DNA of 22,744 nt from Acidobacteriota bacterium (lineage in GTDB: Bacteria > Acidobacteriota > Terriglobia > Bryobacterales > Bryobacteraceae). Positions 15,846-22,702 of this stretch are shown piece by piece. A model generated the notes under the pieces. That model was not told the origin of the DNA, did no database searches, and saw nothing but the letters and a program-made list of their open reading frames with translations. The DNA is taken from assembly GCA_026394095.1 (NCBI GenBank), contig JAPKYY010000157.1, positions 1 to 22,744 on the forward strand. Reading direction: 5' to 3'. Each line of letters opens with the position of its first letter. Position 1 is the first letter of the stretch. The position numbers were made by a program, and so were the translations under genes.

Positions 15846-16267
15846 CGTTCGATTACTTCGAGTGTGCCCGAGGTAACGGGCACTCCTTTCAATTCTTCGG
15901 GTGTGAACCAGCGCACATCGGCAGAGTCGCTACCGGCTGCGGGTTCGCCACTTGTGATCTCACAGACATAGTCGAGCAGGACGTAGTGATACTCGATTTC
16001 GCCGGCTGTGTCGGGCATGATGCGTTCGAAGATCTCGCCGAAACGGACGATTCTAACTTCGAGGCTGGTTTCTTCCATCACCTCCCGCAGGAGGGCTTCT
16101 TCAAGGGTTTCGCCGCTCTCGACAGCCCCTCCCGGCAGGCTCCAGTAGCCCTTGAGAGGTTCCTTGCCGCGCTGCACCAGCAGGATGCGGTCTCCATCAA
16201 AGATCAGCGCGCCGACACCCAGGATAGGTTTTGCCGGATAGCGCCGGACATCGAGTTTTACAGCTAT
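15818..16267 (-). CDS. NUDIX hydrolase with no canonical start codon before its first strand
   Basis: The Nudix box is complete: GX5EX7REVMEE in GGAVESGETLEEALLREVMEET, read in two overlapping pieces, with only the last Gly replaced by Ser. It binds Mg and hydrolyses a nucleoside diphosphate linked to another group; the substrate is unknown, and it resembles ADP-ribose or mutT-like members. Homology-like sequence (RRYPAKPILGVGALIFDGDRILLVQR) extends to about 16250, but no ATG, GTG or TTG lies in that frame between the upstream TAA and GTG 16177. A start at 16177 gives 119 residues but removes the first strands of the fold. A non-standard ATA start at 16267, overlapping the lactonase stop as ATAG, would give 149 residues; that extent is reported here as an inference. 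It overlaps mutS2 by 28 bases. Confidence 0.75.
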   Translation of the reverse strand: MAVKLDVRRYPAKPILGVGALIFDGDRILLVQRGKEPLKGYWSLPGGAVESGETLEEALLREVMEETSLEVRIVRFGEIFERIMPDTAGEIEYHYVLLDYVCEITSGEPAAGSDSADVRWFTPEELKGVPVTSGTLEVIERCRTGAKTS

Positions 16268-17145
16268 TCGGTGGTAACTCCCTTAACCTTCATCCTCGCA
16301 CGGTACACGCCCGTCTTTGCAGTGATGTAGAGCGTCATGCGGTCTTCGTCGCCGAAAGCCATGTTCGAGGGCTTGTCGCCCATGTGAATCGTCTGCAGCG
16401 CTTTCCCCTGCGGCGACACGATATAGATATGGTTGGCCGCGATATACAGGTTGCCCTTTTCATCCACATTCAGGCCATCTGGAGGCCCATCAATCTGATC
16501 GACAAACACCCGTTCATTGCTCGCCACGCCCTTGCCATCGAGATCATAGGCATACACTTTACGCTCGTCAGAATTGGCAACATAAAGAATCCGGCCATTC
16601 GGCGAAAGCGTCAGCCCATTCGGCCGGCCCTTGGGCTTCGCGATCACCGTAAGCTCGCCTTTCGGGGTTAGGTGATAAACGCCATAGAAGCTCAACTCAC
16701 GCGTGTCGGCCTGGTTCCCAAAAGCAGGATCTGTGAAATAAAGCTGCCCGTCTTTGCGAATCACCAGATCGTTTGGCGCATTCAGCCGCTTGCCTTCAAA
16801 CTTGTCTGCCAGGATGTCGAACTTCTTTTCGTCACCGGGATAAAGACGGATGATGCGCCGGGCTTTGGTTTGAGCAACGACAAGGTGACCCTCTTTGTCG
16901 TAGGCGATGGCGCTCGGGCCAGCCATTTCTTCGCGGTACTTGGCAGTGCCTTTGCCAGGGAGAAAGGCGAAGATCTGATCGTTGGGTACATCACAGAAAA
17001 GCAGGGCTGTGGCGGCCTTAGACCAGAGAGGTGCCTGGGCGAAGCGCAGGCCTCCTGCGGCTTTCTCGATTTGGATGCTGGAGAAGTCCTGTCCGAACCC
17101 AAGTTGAAGAGCGAGACAGGTGATTCCCAAAATGGCGAATCGCAT
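16264..17145 (-). CDS. SMP-30/gluconolactonase-like secreted propeller
   Basis: A 293-residue protein from ATG 17145. This start puts a signal peptide (MRFAILGITCLALQLGFGQ) at the N-terminus; the frame is open further upstream but only antisense to the next gene. Six-bladed SMP-30 features are FCDVPNDQIFAF, LNAPNDLVIRKDGQLYFTDPAFG split across its two Asn/Asp metal sites, GRPNGLTLSPNG and GPPDGLNVDEKG. The family hydrolyses sugar lactones with Ca or Zn. The first metal ligand, normally Glu in EGPxW, is Gln37 here (FAQAPLW), so metal binding or activity may be changed. It is the first gene of a lactonase-NUDIX-mutS2 transcript and divergent from the DUF1684 gene with a 45-base gap. Export points to a periplasmic role. 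Confidence 0.9.
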   Translation of the reverse strand: MRFAILGITCLALQLGFGQDFSSIQIEKAAGGLRFAQAPLWSKAATALLFCDVPNDQIFAFLPGKGTAKYREEMAGPSAIAYDKEGHLVVAQTKARRIIRLYPGDEKKFDILADKFEGKRLNAPNDLVIRKDGQLYFTDPAFGNQADTRELSFYGVYHLTPKGELTVIAKPKGRPNGLTLSPNGRILYVANSDERKVYAYDLDGKGVASNERVFVDQIDGPPDGLNVDEKGNLYIAANHIYIVSPQGKALQTIHMGDKPSNMAFGDEDRMTLYITAKTGVYRARMKVKGVTTE

Positions 17146-17190
17146 GGGGTTGATTCTACATCGTAACGGTGAGAGAGTATAAAAATACCA

Positions 17191-18081
17191 ATGTCGATCA
17201 AATATATGGTGATTGCTTTTATGGCCCTGGCGATGAGTGGAGCGGGGCCCGACCCGGCGCATGAGAAAGCGGTTCAGGAATACCGCACCAAAATGGAGAC
17301 AACGCTGAAGTCCGACACTGGCTGGCTCACGGTTGCGGGTCTGCATTGGCTCAAGCCAGGCGAAACCACCTTTGGCAGTGACCCCAAGAGCGGCTTCGTC
17401 CTGCCCGCCGGTAAAGCTGCGGCTAAAGGTGGAGTTTTCAAATTTGACGGCAAAAAGGTTGTGTTGAAGGTAGAGCCGTCGGCCGGCATTCTGGTAAACG
17501 GCAAGGCCTTTACCGAAGGTCCTCTGGTGGACGACGGAGCCGACAAGAAGGCCGACCTCGTAACCACAGGTGACCTGTCGATTATCATCATCGAGCGCGG
17601 CGGCAAGTTTGGGATTCGGCTCCGCGACAAGACCAGCAAATATCGAAAGGCATTCACCCACCGCAGTTGGTACCCGGTAAAGGCGGATTACAACATCAAG
17701 GGCAAATTCTTACCCTATGCTGTTGCCAAAAAGCTGCGCGTACCAACGGTGATCGAAGGTGTGATCGAGGAGCACGAGAGCCCCGGAGAAATTGAATTTC
17801 AGCTGGCCGGCGCGACACATCGGGCGCAGGTTTTGAAGGCCGGGGAAGGCCAGTTGTGGCTCATCTTCAGGGACCGTTCGAGTGGCAAGGCAACCTATCC
17901 AGCGGGCCGCTTCCTGTACGGAGATCTGGCCAAAGACGGCACTGTAAGCTTCGACTTCAACAAAGCCTACAACCCCCCCTGCGCCTACACGCCCTTCGCC
18001 ACCTGCCCCCTGCCGCCGCGCCAGAATTCACTCAAAGTAGCCGTAGAGGCTGGCGAGCTGACTTATCACCTTGAGCCATAG
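17191..18081 (+). CDS. DUF1684 family secreted protein
   Basis: A 296-residue protein with a hydrophobic leader (residues 1-18). It carries the family hallmark near the C-terminus: the glycine-rich GKATYPAGRFLYGDL, then FDFNKAYNPPCAYTPFATCPLPPRQN with two cysteines, then a short tail. A WLTVAGLHWLKPGETTFGSD segment near the front is also typical. The family is widespread in bacteria and its biochemical role is not established to my knowledge, so no reaction is assigned. Family length is matched, with no sign of damage. No strong ribosome binding site is seen (GAGAG at about 17170 is far away). The AT-rich 45-base gap includes TATAAAAAT-like sequence that may be its -10 region. It stands alone downstream of the divergent lactonase. 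Confidence 0.88.
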   Translation: MSIKYMVIAFMALAMSGAGPDPAHEKAVQEYRTKMETTLKSDTGWLTVAGLHWLKPGETTFGSDPKSGFVLPAGKAAAKGGVFKFDGKKVVLKVEPSAGILVNGKAFTEGPLVDDGADKKADLVTTGDLSIIIIERGGKFGIRLRDKTSKYRKAFTHRSWYPVKADYNIKGKFLPYAVAKKLRVPTVIEGVIEEHESPGEIEFQLAGATHRAQVLKAGEGQLWLIFRDRSSGKATYPAGRFLYGDLAKDGTVSFDFNKAYNPPCAYTPFATCPLPPRQNSLKVAVEAGELTYHLEP

Positions 18082-18472
18082 ATCGAGGCTCATGGTTTCC
18101 TCAGCGTTGGCACGCAAGGCGGAGCTTAGCCTCTAGTTTAGTAGCTTGGTTGGTCTTCGTGGTTTAAGAAGAGCTCGGATGTAGCGGTGCAGCCAAGGCT
18201 GATTCAGTTGCTCTTGTTTTGCGCGCGCGACCGGAAGAGACCTACCCCCTGGTTCGGGCTGCAAATGAAAAGCTCCGGTGTAACGTGGTCAACTCAAAGC
18301 GCAAGTTCGTTCGGCAGTTGATTGAATATCTGTTCCCGGCCCCCAAAAGCAACCAAACACTCATTGGTATTCTGAAGACGCAAGCGCCGCAAAATCTGAG
18401 GCGGAGCACAGGAAACTGGCTACAGGAGAATGGCCGCAAAGCTTAGATTCCTACTGTTAAAGCTGCCCCCGC
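18082..18472. other. 391-base stretch without a recognisable gene
   Basis: Nothing firm is seen. A frame open from 18168 to TAG 18446 (from TTG 18219, 75 residues, basic, for example VNSKRKFVRQLIEYLF) has no family resemblance, no ribosome binding site and codon use unlike its neighbours. A 12-base CAGCCAAGGCTG inverted repeat (18190-18201) and GAGGCT/AGCCTC arms (18086-18091 and 18129-18134) are too weak to call a terminator. The promoter of the downstream repair operon should lie here, and the region may also hold a small RNA or gene remnant. Confidence 0.5.
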
Positions 18473-19102
18473 ATGCACGCCGACCCTTACTACACCGCCC
18501 TCGCCACCGCCTTCGTCCGTGGCCGCCTGGCTAACCCAGGCGCCACTATCGAAGATGGCCTAGTGGCCGGCCTGCGCCTCCACAAATTCAAGAACGACAC
18601 TCTTCTCCCCCGCGTCCAGCGTGTGCTCGGAATCCTCCACGGGCTCTCCCCGGAAAGCCTCCTCGATGTCGGCAGCGGACGCGGCGCCTTCCTCTGGCCA
18701 CTCCTCGACACTTTCCCCAACCTCACCGTCACCTCCATCGACACAAGCGAACAAAGAGTCAACGACATCAACGCCGTCCGCACCGGCGGAATCTCCCGGC
18801 TCACCGCCCTACAGATGGACGCCGAGCGCACCACCCTTCCCGCAAAATCCTTCGACGTCGTAACCCTGCTTGAAGTGCTCGAGCACATGCCCAACCCGGC
18901 AGCAGCTCTAAGCAACGCAGTCTCTCTCGCCCGGCGCTTTGTTATCTTGAGCGTGCCCTCCGTACCCGACGACAATCCGGAACACATACACCTCTTCACG
19001 CCCGATCAAATCACCGCGATGGCCACCGCAGCCGGCAGCCACCGCACCACAATCGAGCATGTGCTGAACCACAGAATCGCCATCCTGCGCGTCGAAGCCT
19101 AA
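18473..19102 (+). CDS. class I SAM-dependent methyltransferase, first gene of an RNA/DNA repair operon
   Basis: A 209-residue Rossmann-fold methyltransferase. A helical N-terminus (about 1-55) precedes motif I LLDVGSGRGAF (about 63-73), the acidic strand SIDTSEQRV, a MDAERTTLP motif, motif IV VVTLLEVLEHMPNP, and VILSVPSVPDDNPEHIHLFTP. The set Glu134-x-x-Glu137-His138 with a later His171/His173 resembles the metal-binding ExxEH...H of Hen1 RNA 2'-O-methyltransferases. However, EVLEH also occurs in UbiG-like and other small-molecule enzymes, so this is not diagnostic. It lies four bases before a ligase gene that is itself fused by stop-start overlap to HD-Pnk, which argues for a nucleic-acid or end-modifying role. 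No ribosome binding site precedes ATG 18473. The substrate is unproven. Confidence 0.85.
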   Translation: MHADPYYTALATAFVRGRLANPGATIEDGLVAGLRLHKFKNDTLLPRVQRVLGILHGLSPESLLDVGSGRGAFLWPLLDTFPNLTVTSIDTSEQRVNDINAVRTGGISRLTALQMDAERTTLPAKSFDVVTLLEVLEHMPNPAAALSNAVSLARRFVILSVPSVPDDNPEHIHLFTPDQITAMATAAGSHRTTIEHVLNHRIAILRVEA

Positions 19103-19106
19103 ACCC

Positions 19107-19799
19107 ATGCGCCCCATCGTCAAATACCCTAGGACCCCACACATCACCGGCTCCCATCTGCAGCCGGGCGATGAAGATCTGCTATCGGTTGCCATGGAAT
19201 CTCTACATGGCCTCCCCCTGGTGGTTGAAGAAAAACTCGACGGCTCAAACTGCGGCATCAGCTTCGACCCTGAGGGCAACCTGCTACTCCAAAGCCGCGG
19301 CCATATCCTCACTGGAGGCCCGCGAGAACGCCAGTTCGATCTCTTCAAACGCTGGGCCAGCCACCACGTCCTCTGGTTGCGTCAAAGCCTCGCTACCCGC
19401 TACATCATGTACGGCGAGTGGCTCTTCGCCCGCCACACCATCCCCTACGATTCACTCCCTCACTACTTCCTCGAATTCGACATCCTCGACCGCGAAGCGG
19501 GAGAATTCCTCTCAACCGAACGACGGCAGCGCCTGCTCGCGGGCGGGCCAGTCCTCTCCGTCCCAGTCCTGACAGCAGGCACAGACCTCAACATTGCAAA
19601 GCATCTCGGCCAATCCACCTGCTCCACCCGCGAAGCCATGGAAGGCCTCTACCTCAAGCACGAAGAAAACGGCCAGGTCCTCGGCCGTTACAAGTACGTC
19701 CAACCGGCCTTCCTCCAAACCGTCGAAGCCTCAGGCGAACACTGGATGGACCGCCCCATCGAAGCAAACACGCTGCGCCCGGGAGTAAATCTCTTTTGA
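19107..19799 (+). CDS. ATP-dependent RNA/polynucleotide ligase, partner of HD-Pnk
   Basis: A 230-residue adenylyltransferase. Motif I is EEKLDGSN, with Lys43 as the residue that takes AMP from ATP. Motif III-like YGEWLFA comes next, then FLEFDILDR, motif IV EGLYLKH (about 178-184) and motif V in GRYKYV (about 193-198). It joins a 5'-phosphate end to a 3'-OH end through an AMP-capped intermediate. It is much shorter than T4 Rnl2 (334 residues) and has no visible C-terminal specificity domain, so it is close to a bare catalytic core. RNA or DNA preference cannot be told from sequence; the KxDG plus Asn pattern and context favour RNA. ATG 19107 follows the methyltransferase stop by four bases, and its TGA overlaps the ATG of the next gene. 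Confidence 0.92.
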   Translation: MRPIVKYPRTPHITGSHLQPGDEDLLSVAMESLHGLPLVVEEKLDGSNCGISFDPEGNLLLQSRGHILTGGPRERQFDLFKRWASHHVLWLRQSLATRYIMYGEWLFARHTIPYDSLPHYFLEFDILDREAGEFLSTERRQRLLAGGPVLSVPVLTAGTDLNIAKHLGQSTCSTREAMEGLYLKHEENGQVLGRYKYVQPAFLQTVEASGEHWMDRPIEANTLRPGVNLF

Positions 19800-20941
19800 T
19801 GAAGCTACTCCCCTGTCCACTTCCATCCGCGCAACACGACTGGCCCGCCCTCACCCGTCAATTCGACTGGATCCGCGCGATGAAAGATTGCCCGCAAGAT
19901 CCCATCCATCATGCCGAGGGCGATGTCTGGATTCACGTCAACCTGGTCTGCGAGGCCCTCCTTCAATTGCCAGAATGGCAAAGCCTCCCAGAGGCCCAAC
20001 GAGAAATCGTCTACGCCGCAGCCCTCCTCCACGACGTCTCAAAGCCTGCCTGCACCAGAGTCGAAGATGGCCGCATCACCGCACGCGGCCATTCCCAACA
20101 AGGTGCCATCCAGGCCCGCCGCATCCTCTGGGAACACGGTGCAGACATACAGGCAAGAGAACAAGTCTGTGCCCTCGTGCGCTACCACCAGATTCCCTTC
20201 TACCTGATCGAAAGGCCCGATGCCCAACGCATGGCCCTGCGAATCAGCCAGCAAACCCGCTGTGGTCACCTGGCGATCTTGGCCAAAGCCGACGCCCTTG
20301 GCCGCATCTGCCAGGATCAGCAAGGTCTCCTGCTCAAGATCGGCCTCTTCGAGGAACTCTGCCGCGAGCAAGCCTGCCTCAACCAGGCCTGGAAATTCCC
20401 CTCACCACTCAGCCGCTTTGAATACTTCCGTCGGGAAGGCCGGGATCCCAGCTACCATGTCCACGAAACCCCGAGCTTTGAAGTCATCCTGATGGCAGGC
20501 TTGCCCGGCTCAGGCAAAGACACCTGGCTTGCCCAACATGCCCCATCCTTGCCGGTGATCTCCCTCGACGACATTCGCGAAGAACTCGGTGCACCTCCAA
20601 CCGGCAATCAGGGTGTAGTCATCCAGGCCGCCAAAGAACGCGCCCGCACTTACCTCCGCACCCGCACCAGCTTCGCCTGGAACGCCACAAACCTGACCAG
20701 AGACATCCGCACTCAGCTAATAGACCTCTTCACCGATTACCACGCACGAGTCAAAATCATCCACATCGAAGCCCCGGCTCACTCCCTATTCCACAGGGTC
20801 GACAAAAGAGAGCGCCAAGTCCCCCACCCAGCCATCAAGCGAATGCTCGAACGCTGGGACATCCCAGATCCAACCGAAGCCCCGGTCGTCGAGTGGTGGC
20901 TCAATAAAGACAGCTTCGAGCTGCAAGCCGGCTTCAGCTAA
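19799..20941 (+). CDS. HD-Pnk: HD-domain 2',3'-phosphoesterase fused to 5'-OH polynucleotide kinase
   Basis: A 380-residue two-domain end-healing enzyme. ATG 19799 overlaps the ligase TGA (TGATG), so translation is coupled. The HD domain (about 25-190) has an early His (HHAEGDVWIHVNLV), the doublet His78-Asp79 in LLHDVSKP, GHSQQGA, VRYHQIP and a late Asp in AKADALGR, a full metal-binding set. The kinase domain (about 225-375) has the P-loop GLPGSGKDTW with Lys240, a catalytic Asp in SLDDIREEL, an AWNATN segment and an Arg-rich lid HRVDKRERQVP. The Runella slithyformis enzyme of this architecture phosphorylates 5'-OH ends and removes 3'-phosphate or 2',3'-cyclic phosphate, and its homologues are often beside a ligase gene. 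This product should prepare broken ends for the ligase encoded upstream. The stop overlaps that of the convergent gene. Confidence 0.93.
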   Translation: MKLLPCPLPSAQHDWPALTRQFDWIRAMKDCPQDPIHHAEGDVWIHVNLVCEALLQLPEWQSLPEAQREIVYAAALLHDVSKPACTRVEDGRITARGHSQQGAIQARRILWEHGADIQAREQVCALVRYHQIPFYLIERPDAQRMALRISQQTRCGHLAILAKADALGRICQDQQGLLLKIGLFEELCREQACLNQAWKFPSPLSRFEYFRREGRDPSYHVHETPSFEVILMAGLPGSGKDTWLAQHAPSLPVISLDDIREELGAPPTGNQGVVIQAAKERARTYLRTRTSFAWNATNLTRDIRTQLIDLFTDYHARVKIIHIEAPAHSLFHRVDKRERQVPHPAIKRMLERWDIPDPTEAPVVEWWLNKDSFELQAGFS

Positions 20942-22326
20942 AGCTTCTTCGCAAAAGCCGAGTAATCCAGCCCGCCAAAGAACGACTCCTTCATACTCGC
21001 CGGCAGCGCATTCAATTCAGGCCGCTCCTCATATGCCGGGGCAAACCGTTGCACATCAATCCGCCCAAACCCGGCCTCTTCGAGGTAAAAGCAAAGCAGC
21101 GCCGGCGGCACCGGCCTGGTATGCGAAGGGTCCACATAAAAGTGCGTCGCAAAAATGGCGAGACACTCCGGATTCGGAGTCTCAAACACAATCACCCCAC
21201 CCGTCTTCAGCGCCACAGAACAAGCCTGCACCAGCCTCCACACTTCAGCCGGCGGCAGATGCTCAATCACCTGCGCACAAAAGATCCCGTCAAACGATCC
21301 CGGCCCCTCTTCAGCCAGATACTCAAACACATTCGCCCGCCGCGCCTCAAGCCCCTGCGCCTGCAACAGCGAAACATTCTCCTCATACAAATCCACCCCA
21401 ACACCAGCCACCCCGCGAGCCTTGAGCAAGCTCAAAAACTCGCCACGCCCGCATCCAATATCCAGCACCCGCTCGCAGCCCTCAAACCGCGAAACATAGC
21501 CTTCAAAGTGCTTCTGGATCTTCGGCGCATCCCCACGAAACTTGTTCGCAAAATGCACCCAGTCGATATCGATCGACGCATCCGAACTACCACCAGCCAC
21601 CACACTGGCCGGCTTCTGACGCACACTCCGGATCTCGGCATAGATGATCCGCTCATACTCCACACGAACCTTCTCCAGTTCATTCCAGAACCGCTGCTGC
21701 ATCGCGAAATTCGATCGCTCCAGCGCCCCCTCAAAATCCCTGTGTTGAGCCACAACCCGCTCCTCAAACCGCTGCTCCAGCACCGCCGTCCGCTGCGCAT
21801 AAGCTGCTTGCAAATCAGCCACAGCCCGCAGAAACTGCACCTCATTCCGGCCCAGCTTCTCTTCCCACTCCCGCCGCCACACCAGCCAGTTCGAACGAAT
21901 ATCCTTAAGCTCAGCCGTCTCCCGGCGAATCTCCTCCATCGGCGGCTCAAACTTCGGTGGAATCGTCTTCAGCGTCCGGTTGATCGAATTCAAACCCTCA
22001 AGCACCGAGTCAAGACTTCGCACCATCGCATAGTTGAAATCCACCTGATCCCGCACAAACCAGCCCAGGCTCCGCGCAATCGTCTGCTTCACGCCCTGGA
22101 TCAATCCATTCAGCAACCCACCCGGCCGCGGATTCACCCGCCCAATCGCCGCCACCTTTGCATTGGCCTGATCCCGTGCCTCCAGCACCGGCGTAAAGTC
22201 CGGCAACTCCAGCCCATGCCAGAGCCCGCTCGGATAACGAGCCATCACCCGCTCGCGAATCTCTCGAATCGCCAGCTCCAGCTCTTCCTCGTGCGTAAGT
22301 TGCCCCGGACTAGTCTTTTCGCTCAT
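20938..22326 (-). CDS. coiled-coil SAM-dependent methyltransferase of surface-polysaccharide type
   Basis: A 462-residue protein from ATG 22326. An upstream in-frame extension exists but is antisense-like to queF and lacks family features. The N-terminal part (about 1-130) contains an amphipathic segment GVKQTIARSLGWFVRDQVDFN, seen in proteins of O-antigen and capsule loci. A long coiled coil follows (about 145-250). The C-terminal methyltransferase has motif I VLDIGCGRGEFLSLL (about 285-299), acidic GVGVDLYEEN, FDGIFCAQVIEHLPP, VIVFETPNPECL and FYVDPSHTRPVPP. The last segment is typical of WbdD-like or O-antigen-associated methyltransferases. The polysaccharide role is inferred, because no glycosyltransferases lie in the window. 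It starts 17 bases inside the end of queF, so translation is coupled. The coding strand is G-rich, unlike the C-rich neighbouring plus-strand operon. Confidence 0.88.
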   Translation of the reverse strand: MSEKTSPGQLTHEEELELAIREIRERVMARYPSGLWHGLELPDFTPVLEARDQANAKVAAIGRVNPRPGGLLNGLIQGVKQTIARSLGWFVRDQVDFNYAMVRSLDSVLEGLNSINRTLKTIPPKFEPPMEEIRRETAELKDIRSNWLVWRREWEEKLGRNEVQFLRAVADLQAAYAQRTAVLEQRFEERVVAQHRDFEGALERSNFAMQQRFWNELEKVRVEYERIIYAEIRSVRQKPASVVAGGSSDASIDIDWVHFANKFRGDAPKIQKHFEGYVSRFEGCERVLDIGCGRGEFLSLLKARGVAGVGVDLYEENVSLLQAQGLEARRANVFEYLAEEGPGSFDGIFCAQVIEHLPPAEVWRLVQACSVALKTGGVIVFETPNPECLAIFATHFYVDPSHTRPVPPALLCFYLEEAGFGRIDVQRFAPAYEERPELNALPASMKESFFGGLDYSAFAKKL

Positions 22327-22702
22327 AACTCGCCGATATCTTCGAATAGATTCCACCCCGTGGCGTAAAGTCTCCCACCACCGTTGCCTTGCGCGGCTTC
22401 GTCGCCCGCACCACATCCTCAAGAATCCGGTTCACGATATTCTCTTGAAAAATCCCCAGATTCCGATAGGCCAGCAAATACATCTTGTAAGCCTTCAGCT
22501 CAAGACAATCCGCATCCGGCGTATAACGCACCGTCAGCGTCCCATGGTCCGGCAACCCGGTCTTCGGGCATACGCTCGTAAACTCAGGGCTCGAAATCTC
22601 AATCTCATAATCACGGCCAGGAAACTGGTTGGGCCAGGTCTCAATCTCAGGTAATTCCGCCTTCACACCGCTAGAGGCGTGATCGTCTGTGTATTGTTTC
22701 AT
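22310..22702 (-). CDS. queF: NADPH-dependent 7-cyano-7-deazaguanine (preQ0) reductase, short form
   Basis: A 130-residue unimodular QueF. It reduces the nitrile of preQ0 to preQ1 in the pathway to queuosine in tRNA. The catalytic pair is Cys45 in SVCPKTGLPDHG and Asp52; Cys forms the thioimide with substrate. The family signature ELKAYKMYLLAYRNLGIFQENIVNRI carries the conserved E-x-K-x-x-K-x-Y and RN-x-G pattern. Length is normal for the short, Bacillus-type form. ATG 22702 overlaps the stop of an upstream partial frame (ATGA), and the end overlaps the methyltransferase gene by 17 bases, so the three probably form one transcript. No other queuosine genes are visible here. Confidence 0.96.
   Translation of the reverse strand: MKQYTDDHASSGVKAELPEIETWPNQFPGRDYEIEISSPEFTSVCPKTGLPDHGTLTVRYTPDADCLELKAYKMYLLAYRNLGIFQENIVNRILEDVVRATKPRKATVVGDFTPRGGIYSKISASYERKD

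Noticed and set aside
17146..17661. N-terminal extension of the SMP-30-like protein by 172 residues
   Set aside because: The extension is antisense to the DUF1684 gene. A normal signal peptide begins at ATG 17145.
18190..18201. CAGCCAAGGCTG as a terminator hairpin
   Set aside because: The loop would be two bases, the stem five, and no immediate T run follows.
18473..19102. Firm assignment of the methyltransferase as Hen1
   Set aside because: The ExxEH motif also occurs in UbiG-like and other small-molecule methyltransferases, and the rest of the protein does not show a clear Hen1 signature.
19418..19798. N-terminal extension of HD-Pnk
   Set aside because: The segment is the ligase gene read in another frame, Arg/Pro/His-rich. 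ATG 19799 in the TGATG overlap gives a clean start.
21049..22368. 439-residue plus-strand open frame
   Set aside because: It is antisense to the coiled-coil methyltransferase; the peptide is His/Pro/Arg/Leu-rich shadow sequence.
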